Positions 1 to 4,239 of a stretch of DNA of 5,360 nt are shown here, piece by piece. Below the pieces are notes generated by a model. That model was given only the letters and a program-made list of their open reading frames with translations, ran no database searches and was not told the origin of the DNA. How positions within the stretch are numbered: position 1 is the first letter of the stretch; the number at the start of each line of letters is the position of its first letter. A program made the translations under genes and the position numbers. The stretch comes from Marvinbryantia sp964455335 (GTDB lineage: Bacteria; Bacillota; Clostridia; Lachnospirales; Lachnospiraceae): contig CAYVVW010000146.1 in assembly GCA_964455335.1 (NCBI GenBank), positions 1-5,360 on the forward strand, read 5' to 3'.

Positions 1-53
1 TATGACAGAAGTCTCCAAAACTTTTAGCGGGAGTTCGATTCTCTCATCCCCTG
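1..53 (+). tRNA. tRNA-Trp (anticodon CCA), 3' part, 5' end outside window
   Basis: The sequence folds as a tRNA from about tRNA position 20 to the discriminator base. The anticodon stem is GAAGT (8-12) with ACTTT (20-24), including one G-U pair. The seven-base loop CTCCAAA (13-19) places anticodon CCA at 15-17, which reads UGG. A four-base variable loop follows at 25-28. The T arm is GGGAG (29-33), loop TTCGATT (34-40) and CTCTC (41-45). The 3' acceptor strand is 46-52, and G53 is the discriminator base, as expected for Trp. The first bases fit the D-stem 3' strand (TGAC, 3-6). Bases 54-56 are CTC, so CCA is not encoded and must be added after transcription, as in many Gram-positive tRNAs. 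The 5' half should begin about 20 bases left of the window. The integrase downstream suggests that this 3' end is an attachment site. Confidence 0.88.
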
Positions 54-60
54 CTCTTTT

Positions 61-109
61 GCGCGTACCCGGAAGCCACTGTTTATGGGGCTTTCGGGCA
101 TTCGTGCGC
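61..109. repeat. Long imperfect inverted repeat between tRNA-Trp and the integrase
   Basis: The arms CCCGGAAGCC (68-77) and GGCTTTCGGG (89-98) pair over 10 positions with one G-U wobble, around an 11-base loop. Outside them, GCGCGT (61-66) can pair with GTGCGC (104-109), leaving a small bulge on each side. No T run follows on either strand, so this is not a standard intrinsic terminator. It begins eight bases after the tRNA 3' end, where recombinase arm sites or structures specific to an element could lie. Its function is unknown. Confidence 0.5.
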
Positions 110-110
110 C

Positions 111-138
111 CTAAAAAGATTGGCGGGTAACCACCGCC
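111..138 (-). terminator. Probable intrinsic terminator of the integrase gene
   Basis: Read on the minus strand, GGCGG (138-134) pairs with CCGCC (126-122) around a seven-base loop. After the spacer AATC comes TTTTT (117-113). It lies about 70 bases past the integrase stop codon. The stem is only five G-C pairs and the T run is short, so it may be a modest terminator. Confidence 0.45.
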
Positions 139-153
139 CTGATTACGCGTTTT

Positions 154-187
154 GGCGCGCAGATGGCTGCGATGCCGTTTTTTTTTT
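154..187 (+). terminator. Probable intrinsic terminator for the tRNA-Trp transcript
   Basis: On the plus strand GGC (154-156) pairs with GCC (174-176). Inside a small bulge, CGCAG (158-162) pairs with CTGCG (167-171) around the tetraloop ATGG. One G and then ten consecutive Ts (178-187) follow. No plus-strand protein gene needs a terminator here, so the transcript that ends here is most likely that of tRNA-Trp. Together with the minus-strand hairpin at 111-138 it insulates the two converging transcripts. Confidence 0.55.
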
Positions 188-207
188 CGGGAGAAGCATG
201 ACTGCCC

Positions 208-1434
208 TCACCCGCGCTCGGCGCCCGAGATATGCCGAAGTGCCTGCTCCACTGCCCGCACCTTTTCCTCGTTCGGCAGGATGTCGTAGTGGTAGTACCC
301 GCGCGTGGTCGATATCTGCTTGTGCCCGACCTGGCTTTGCACGAAGGCATCGTCGGCATTGTCCAAAAGAATCATGCTGATATAACTTCTGCGCAGCTTG
401 TGCGTGGACTTCGGCACAATCCCGACTTCCCCGCAGCATTTTGCCAAGTGGTAGTTCACTTGCCTGGATGTGACGCGTTTCCCCTGCTCTGCGAAAATAT
501 ACCCTTCGCTTGTCGCCTGCCCTTTTAGCTCGTCAAGAATGTCCTGCGCCCTTTGCGGTATGACAACGTATCTGGTTCCGTCCTCGGTCTTTGTGTGCTC
601 ACGAACGGTCGTCGTGCGCTTGCCCGTCTTTTTGTCAAGGTGATTGTACTCCGTGCGGCACACGAATAACTGGTTTTTCGCCACATTGTCCTCCGCCTTT
701 AGCGCCGTAAGTTCCCCTACGCGAAGCCCGGAATATAACTGAAGCAAAATCGCCAAATCTTTTTTGCCCCTTCTGTTTTCAAGGTGCGACACAAGGATGC
801 GCATCTCCTCGATGGTAAAGACTTCTTTTTCCCTTCTCCGAACCTTTCTCTGAAAGATGTTCCTTGGAAGCGACAAGTCTTTGAAAAATGTCCCGACGCT
901 GAAGTCCGTGTAACCCTCGCGCTTCGCGTATTTTAGGACGCCGATGAGCAGTGTCCGCATTCCCGCATAAGTCTTTGCGGTAAGCCCCTCGTCGCGGATG
1001 GTCGTCTTGATGAACCGCTCCAGTTCCGCGCCGGTAAGGTCTCGCAGCGGGATTTTGCAAAAATGGCTATCTTTTTTGAAGAACCTTCGGAAGTCTGATC
1101 GATAGCGTGTGAGCGAACTCTGACCGACTTCCCGATACTCCTCTTTCTCGCAAATCCACTCATGGTACGCACTGAAAAACGTCGGGTCTTGTTTTACCTC
1201 GCGGTGAAACAGGTTGACCGCATCCTGCAAGTCCTCTAGGGATCGTTTCCTTGTAAGTTTTCTGCCCTTTTTCGGGTGCACCAAATATGTGTACCAATAG
1301 CCGTTCTTCCCTTTCCAAACGCTGCCGGTATGCACCGCATTTATTTTCTCTGCAATTTCCATGTCTTCTTCAGAACATGTTACATACTCCTCAATTCTAC
1401 CACGATCAGAATCCACTCGAAATGATTTATCCAT
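208..1434 (-). CDS. Tyrosine recombinase (phage/ICE-type integrase)
   Basis: This is a site-specific DNA integrase of the tyrosine recombinase family, 408 residues from the ATG at 1434. A basic N-terminal arm-binding region (about residues 33-80, with VWKGKNGYWYTYLVHPKKGRK) is followed by a helical core-binding domain (about 85-175) and a C-terminal catalytic domain. The catalytic set is visible: Arg238 in YSGLRVGEL, Lys282 in the TKTEDGTR turn, His345 and Arg348 in HKLRRS, His371 in VGHKQISTT and, by alignment of TTRGYY, nucleophile Tyr381. The family usually runs to about 370-410 residues, so the gene looks full length and intact. An in-frame GTG at 1470 would add 12 residues; neither start has a convincing Shine-Dalgarno sequence, and ATG was preferred for codon and family length. 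The gene points towards tRNA-Trp, whose 3' end lies 154 bases past its stop. It has more AAA/GAA/TTT codons than the neighbouring metabolic genes, which fits acquisition by transfer. No excisionase, relaxase or phage structural gene is in the window. Confidence 0.93.
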   Translation of the reverse strand: MDKSFRVDSDRGRIEEYVTCSEEDMEIAEKINAVHTGSVWKGKNGYWYTYLVHPKKGRKLTRKRSLEDLQDAVNLFHREVKQDPTFFSAYHEWICEKEEYREVGQSSLTRYRSDFRRFFKKDSHFCKIPLRDLTGAELERFIKTTIRDEGLTAKTYAGMRTLLIGVLKYAKREGYTDFSVGTFFKDLSLPRNIFQRKVRRREKEVFTIEEMRILVSHLENRRGKKDLAILLQLYSGLRVGELTALKAEDNVAKNQLFVCRTEYNHLDKKTGKRTTTVREHTKTEDGTRYVVIPQRAQDILDELKGQATSEGYIFAEQGKRVTSRQVNYHLAKCCGEVGIVPKSTHKLRRSYISMILLDNADDAFVQSQVGHKQISTTRGYYHYDILPNEEKVRAVEQALRHISGAERG

Positions 1435-1470
1435 AAAATCTTTAGGCTGATGCCGAGGACACCAAGTCAC

Positions 1471-1596
1471 TCAAACGCCAGCCCATCCCTCCGAATCTTT
1501 TGTTTTGTTGTGTTGCGCTATGCGAATCCCAAGCACCACCCCAAGGAACGTGTCGAGCGCCGTAAAGGCACCGGCAAGATCCTGCACATCATTCAT
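1471..1596 (-). CDS. Possible 41-residue hydrophobic small protein upstream of the integrase
   Basis: An ATG at 1596 opens 41 codons ending in TGA at 1473-1471. The product has an acidic start (MNDVQDLAG), a hydrophobic stretch around residues 10-27 (FTALDTFLGVVLGIRIAQ) and a charged tail (HNKTKDSEGW). The start lies 14 bases after the reductase stop, with GGGG four bases upstream as a weak ribosome site. The stop directly abuts the GTG at 1470 that could start the integrase, in the same frame. I do not recognise a family. It could be a membrane or amphipathic peptide coupled to integrase translation, an N-terminal remnant of a longer gene, or chance. The hydrophobic stretch is slightly short for a full transmembrane helix and holds a central Asp and an Arg. 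Confidence 0.35.
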   Translation of the reverse strand: MNDVQDLAGAFTALDTFLGVVLGIRIAQHNKTKDSEGWAGV

Positions 1597-1610
1597 GCTG
1601 CCCCGAAACT

Positions 1611-2618
1611 TTACGCTCTGTTCCCGCTCTCTTTCCCATTTTGCGCCATGACGCCCGCCAGGGCATGCGGAACGTAAAGTTCTTCCAGGTAGGCGATCTC
1701 GCCCTCGGAGAGTTCCAATTCCACGGCTCTTGCTGCGCCGTCCACATGGGAGCGCTTGGTTGCCCCCACCACAGGGGCGGCCACTTTTGTCAAAAGCCAG
1801 GCGAGGGAGACTTCTGTCATGGACACGCCGCGCCTGTCCGCGATCTCAGCCACGCGCGCGATGATTTTTCCATCGGCGTCGGCAGACGCGTCATACTTGA
1901 ATTTCGCATAGGCATCCTCCTCCAGGCGTTTCGACGTCTCGCCCGGATGCCTGGAAAGGCGTCCGCTCGCAAGGGCGCTGTAAGGGGTCATGGCAATGTT
2001 TTGATCCGCGCAAAACGGCGCCATTTCCCGCTCTTCCTCGCGGGCAATCAGGTTGTAATGCCCCTGGACGGAGATAAATTCCGTCAGGCCATGTGCGCGC
2101 GCGTAAAAATTCGCTTTTGCCAACTGCCAGGCAAAGCAATTGGAAATGCCAATGTAGCGAGCCTTCCCCGCTTTGACGGCATGGTGCAGTCCCTCCAGAA
2201 TCTCCTCGATTGGCGTGCGGTAATCCCACATGTGGCAAATGTAGAGATCCACATAATCCAGCCCGAGGTTTTTGAGGCTTTGGTTGAGAAAAGTTTCCAC
2301 ATGCCTCTGCCCGCTCACCCCCGCGTCGATTTCTTCCTGCGTCCTGGGCGGAAATTTGGTGGCAAGGACATAGGCGTCGCGCGGCGCAAAATCCCGCAAT
2401 GCCTTCCCCACAAATTGCTCGCTGGAGCCCTTTTGGTAGACGATGGCTGTGTCGTAGAAGTTCACGCCCAGATCCAGGCCGTGCCGGATGATTTTCCTCG
2501 CCTGCGCCTCTCCCAGCGTCCAGCTGTGCTGCCCGGACGCCGCGTCGCCAAAGCCCATGCATCCCATGCAAATGCGGGAAACCGTCAAATCAGATTTGCC
2601 AAGTTTGATATATTTCAT
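1611..2618 (-). CDS. YajO-type aldo/keto reductase
   Basis: This is a 335-residue NAD(P)H-dependent aldo/keto reductase with a TIM-barrel fold, expected in the cytoplasm, reducing aldehydes or ketones to alcohols. The catalytic tetrad is complete: Asp56 and Tyr61 in FYDTAIVYQKGSSE, Lys88 in VLATKF and His129 in ICHMWD. Several stretches closely resemble Escherichia coli YajO: LGKSDLTVSRICMGCM, HSWTLGEA, WDYRTPIEEILEGL, VKAGKARYIG and GHYNLIAREEEREM. A cofactor-binding segment GATKRSHVDGAAR lies at 285-297, suggesting a preference for NADPH. The C-terminus runs about ten residues past the usual VPH...GV ending. The start at 2618 has GGAG 11 bases upstream, inside a tandem 9-base repeat. The gene is downstream of dtd with no terminator between them, and a possible small ORF overlaps its start. 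The physiological substrate cannot be told from the sequence. Confidence 0.93.
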   Translation of the reverse strand: MKYIKLGKSDLTVSRICMGCMGFGDAASGQHSWTLGEAQARKIIRHGLDLGVNFYDTAIVYQKGSSEQFVGKALRDFAPRDAYVLATKFPPRTQEEIDAGVSGQRHVETFLNQSLKNLGLDYVDLYICHMWDYRTPIEEILEGLHHAVKAGKARYIGISNCFAWQLAKANFYARAHGLTEFISVQGHYNLIAREEEREMAPFCADQNIAMTPYSALASGRLSRHPGETSKRLEEDAYAKFKYDASADADGKIIARVAEIADRRGVSMTEVSLAWLLTKVAAPVVGATKRSHVDGAARAVELELSEGEIAYLEELYVPHALAGVMAQNGKESGNRA

Positions 2619-2803
2619 CGTACCATTCTCTCCATTCTCTCCCTAAAAGATTCCGTGCCAGTTCTGGGCAACGCATGGCTTGGCGCCGCTCTCTCCTTCT
2701 TTTGACCTTTTTGCGATGACACAAGCCTTTGCATGGCTTTGGGACGCGCAACACACCAAAAGGCAGTCATTTTCACAGAAATAAGCAATTTTACGACAGG
2801 CAT
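2615..2803 (-). CDS. Possible 62-residue basic small ORF between dtd and the reductase
   Basis: The ORF starts at ATG 2803, ten bases after the dtd stop. AAGGA (2813-2809) sits five bases before it, a good ribosome site. Its TGA (2617-2615) overlaps the reductase ATG as ATGA, the usual layout for coupled translation. The product has a short hydrophobic start (VVKLLISV...AFWCVA) and then a strongly basic, Ser/Arg-rich tail ending in ERMERMVR, where the repeat ERM comes from the 9-base tandem repeat. No family is recognised. The position argues for a gene; the composition looks more like translated intergenic DNA. Confidence 0.3.
   Translation of the reverse strand: MPVVKLLISVKMTAFWCVARPKAMQRLVSSQKGQKKERAAPSHALPRTGTESFRERMERMVR
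2623..2640. repeat. Tandem 9-base repeat over the reductase ribosome-binding region
   Basis: CCATTCTCT occurs twice in perfect tandem (2623-2631 and 2632-2640). On the coding strand this is AGAGAATGG twice, and each unit contributes purine-rich bases near the start codon at 2618. A change in unit number would shift the spacing of GGAG from the start. Confidence 0.6.
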
Positions 2804-2813
2804 CTTGATCCTT

Positions 2814-3248
2814 TCATCGTTCCAGGAGGATGGTCACCGGCCCGTCATTTACGGAAAAGGTCTGCATGTCTGCCCCAAATTCCCCTGTTTCCACGTGAAA
2901 TCCCCTGTCTTTGCACAAGTTTGCCACCAACGCATACAAAGACCTGGCAAGCTCCGGCCTAGCGGCATCGGAAAACCCCGGGCGCCGCGATGAGACATCC
3001 GCGTACAAGGTGAATTGGCTGACAATGAGTATCTCCGCTCCCGCATCTGTCGGATTGACATTCATTTTTCCCGCCGCATCCTCAAAAATCCGCAGGCCGC
3101 AAATGCGGTCAGCTACCCATTTTGCCTCTTCCTCCGTATCGGATTTTCCGACCCCAAGCAAAACCAAAAGCCCATGGCCGATCCTTGCCGTTTGCGCGCC
3201 GTCGATGCTGACGGAAGCCTCCAGAACCCTTGTCACAACTGCCCTCAT
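2814..3248 (-). CDS. dtd: D-aminoacyl-tRNA deacylase (D-tyrosyl-tRNA(Tyr) deacylase)
   Basis: This enzyme hydrolyses D-amino acids wrongly attached to tRNA, and glycine from mischarged tRNA-Ala, acting as a cytoplasmic homodimer in translation proofreading. The 144-residue product matches the family length of about 145-150. It shows the N-terminal MRAVVTRVLEASVSIDG, the catalytic-site motif SQFT at 77-80 within VSQFTLYAD, and the Gly-cisPro motif region NDGPVT at 134-139. It is complete and has no unusual residues at these sites. The ATG at 3248 was chosen because family members begin at MRA and because AAGGTGG lies eight bases upstream; a start at 3269 would add seven residues without a ribosome site. 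The gene has its own promoter about 40 bases upstream and appears to lead a transcript that includes the aldo/keto reductase. Confidence 0.96.
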   Translation of the reverse strand: MRAVVTRVLEASVSIDGAQTARIGHGLLVLLGVGKSDTEEEAKWVADRICGLRIFEDAAGKMNVNPTDAGAEILIVSQFTLYADVSSRRPGFSDAARPELARSLYALVANLCKDRGFHVETGEFGADMQTFSVNDGPVTILLER

Positions 3249-3264
3249 ATCCCCAACCACCTTA
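3249..3264 (-). promoter_or_regulatory. Ribosome-binding site that sets the dtd start
   Basis: AAGGTGG on the minus strand differs from AAGGAGG at one base and lies eight bases before the ATG at 3248. The in-frame ATG 21 bases further upstream (3269) lacks a comparable site, so 3248 is preferred. Confidence 0.6.
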
Positions 3265-3286
3265 TCCATTCTATGACACTCAAATC

Positions 3287-3316
3287 ATTTTACGTCAAAT
3301 CCCCGTTTTTTGTCAA
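3287..3316 (-). promoter_or_regulatory. Near-consensus sigma-A type promoter for dtd
   Basis: On the minus strand, TTGACA (3316-3311) is a perfect -35 hexamer. An 18-base spacer separates it from TAAAAT (3292-3287), five of six bases of the -10 consensus. Transcription would begin near 3280, giving a leader of about 30 bases before the dtd ATG at 3248. It lies downstream of the two terminators that close the upstream transcript, so it marks the start of a separate unit. Confidence 0.75.
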
Positions 3317-3342
3317 ACGAAAAATCCGCCGACGAAAAATCC
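3292..3342 (-). repeat. Three copies of GGATTTNNCGT around the dtd promoter
   Basis: On the minus strand, GGATTTTTCGT occurs at 3342-3332 and again at 3327-3317; with a preceding C these are identical 12-mers, 15 bases apart. A third copy, GGATTTGACGT (3302-3292), differs at two adjacent positions, lies in the -35/-10 spacer and touches the -10 hexamer. The second copy ends directly at the -35 element. The placement is what a regulator binding array would look like, but the motif matches no operator I know. Confidence 0.5.
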
Positions 3343-3350
3343 GTTATGAA

Positions 3351-3371
3351 ATACAACGTGTGGATACAACG
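3351..3371. repeat. Short direct repeat ATACAACG upstream of the dtd promoter
   Basis: ATACAACG occurs at 3351-3358 and 3364-3371, with a 13-base period, between the terminators and the dtd promoter. It is short and may be chance or a second regulator site. Confidence 0.35.
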
Positions 3372-3386
3372 GTAAATTTTGCGCAC

Positions 3387-3413
3387 AAAAAAATGCGCGC
3401 CGCCAGGCGCACA
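3387..3413 (-). terminator. Second intrinsic terminator of the fhs-channel transcript
   Basis: On the minus strand TGTGCGCC (3413-3406) pairs with GGCGCGCA (3401-3394) over eight positions with one G-U, around the tetraloop TGGC. Seven Ts follow (3393-3387). This is a textbook intrinsic terminator, a few bases beyond the first one. Confidence 0.8.
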
Positions 3414-3415
3414 CG

Positions 3416-3454
3416 CAAAACACCCCAACCCCCGTTGCGAAGGTTGGGATGTGT
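3416..3454 (-). terminator. First intrinsic terminator of the fhs-channel transcript
   Basis: On the minus strand ACATCCCAACC-type bases at 3452-3442 pair over 11 positions (one G-U) with 3430-3420, around an 11-base loop. TTTT follows (3420-3417). The hairpin begins just after the channel gene's stop codon. With the second hairpin it forms a tandem terminator. Confidence 0.75.
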
Positions 3455-3456
3455 TC

Positions 3457-4224
3457 TTATTTGCCGCTTTCTTTTGCGATTAGGGCGTAGGGCAGCGCAA
3501 CCAAAAGGATGCCGCCGACCATGTTGCCGGCCGTGACGACCAGCAGGTTGTAGAACATGCCGCCCATGCTGATGGCCTCGCCCATGGGGTTCAAAAGCCC
3601 GATGGACAAAAAGGTCATGTTTGCGATGCTGTGCTCAAACCCGCAAGCCACGAATGTGGTCACGCAGGCGTAATTCATCGCGATCCGCGCGCCCTCGGAC
3701 TTTAGTTTCGTGCCGCACCAGATAGCCAGGCAGACCAGCACGTTGCACAGAACCGCCTTGGAAAAGAGCTGCAGCGGCGCGCCCGCCATTTTTGCCGCGG
3801 CGATGCTCGCGAAGTTTTGCGCGATGTCGCCGCTGGCGATGCCCGTCAGGGAAAAGAGCAGGGCGGCCACGATGGAACCCAAAAAGTTGCCTATGTAACA
3901 GACAAACCACAATTTCGCGGCCTGCCCCCAGGTCACGGTCTTTTTGATGGCGCCGACGGCCATGACAAAGTTGTTTCCCGTAAACAGCTCCGCTCCGGCA
4001 ATCGTCACGAGGCAAAGCCCCACGGAAAATACCAGGCCGTTGACCACACGCTGCTGGGGCATCCCCGCAAACATCCCGCCGGCAATCCCCATCATCATGC
4101 AGCCGATGGCGATATAAAACCCTGCCAAAAACGAGGAGGTCACGTAACCCGCCGGGTTGGTGCAGAGGAACTGGTACTTCGCGCGCGCGGTGTTGGACAC
4201 CGCTTTGAAATCCTCTTGAAACAT
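3457..4224 (-). CDS. Formate/nitrite transporter (FNT) family channel, probably formate
   Basis: This is an integral membrane channel of the FocA/NirC family, 255 residues, which is full length for the group. These proteins form pentamers in the cytoplasmic membrane and pass small monovalent anions such as formate or nitrite. About six hydrophobic segments are visible. The family loop motif AELFTGNN lies at 78-85, and the central-pore histidine is His198 in GFEHSIANM, as in E. coli FocA. The N-terminus FQEDFKAVSNTARAKY is the usual cytoplasmic lead-in. The ATG at 4224 was chosen because GGGGGTG lies six bases upstream; the GTG at 4233 is part of that ribosome site. The gene starts 15 bases after the fhs stop and ends at a tandem terminator, so the two are very likely co-transcribed. 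That pairing favours formate over nitrite as substrate, by inference; nitrite or hydrosulfide channels of the same family remain possible. Confidence 0.92.
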   Translation of the reverse strand: MFQEDFKAVSNTARAKYQFLCTNPAGYVTSSFLAGFYIAIGCMMMGIAGGMFAGMPQQRVVNGLVFSVGLCLVTIAGAELFTGNNFVMAVGAIKKTVTWGQAAKLWFVCYIGNFLGSIVAALLFSLTGIASGDIAQNFASIAAAKMAGAPLQLFSKAVLCNVLVCLAIWCGTKLKSEGARIAMNYACVTTFVACGFEHSIANMTFLSIGLLNPMGEAISMGGMFYNLLVVTAGNMVGGILLVALPYALIAKESGK

Positions 4225-4237
4225 CTTTTGCACCCCC
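4225..4237 (-). promoter_or_regulatory. Ribosome-binding site that sets the channel start
   Basis: GGGGGTG on the minus strand ends six bases before the ATG at 4224. It lies within the 15-base gap after the fhs stop at 4240. The in-frame GTG at 4233 overlaps this site and so is unlikely to be the start. Confidence 0.55.
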
Positions 4238-4239
4238 GC

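Noticed and set aside
178..187. Run of ten Ts as a possible slippage or phase-variable tract
   Set aside because: It lies outside any gene and directly follows a GC-rich hairpin, so a terminator explains it better.
1480..1502. Possible second attachment site: CATCCC followed by CTTTTG resembles the bases after the tRNA T arm (45-61)
   Set aside because: Only short scattered matches are shared and the T-arm sequence itself is absent, so it does not reach the length expected for a tRNA-derived direct repeat.
1450..1677. 75-codon plus-strand open frame over the reductase-integrase junction
   Set aside because: No ribosome site or family resemblance was seen, and it lies antisense to the reductase end and the small minus-strand ORF.
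2320..2345. Partial resemblance to the tRNA T-loop sequence (CGATTTCTTC)
   Set aside because: It lies inside the conserved reductase coding region and the match is too short and gapped.
2640..2680. Candidate promoter for the reductase (TTGCCC, 17 bases, TTTTAG on the minus strand)
   Set aside because: The -10 matches only about half of the consensus, and the gene can be served by the strong dtd promoter.
1641..2705. 354-codon plus-strand open frame
   Set aside because: It is antisense to the aldo/keto reductase, which has a full catalytic tetrad and family motifs; the plus-strand product is His/Arg-rich and shows no family features.
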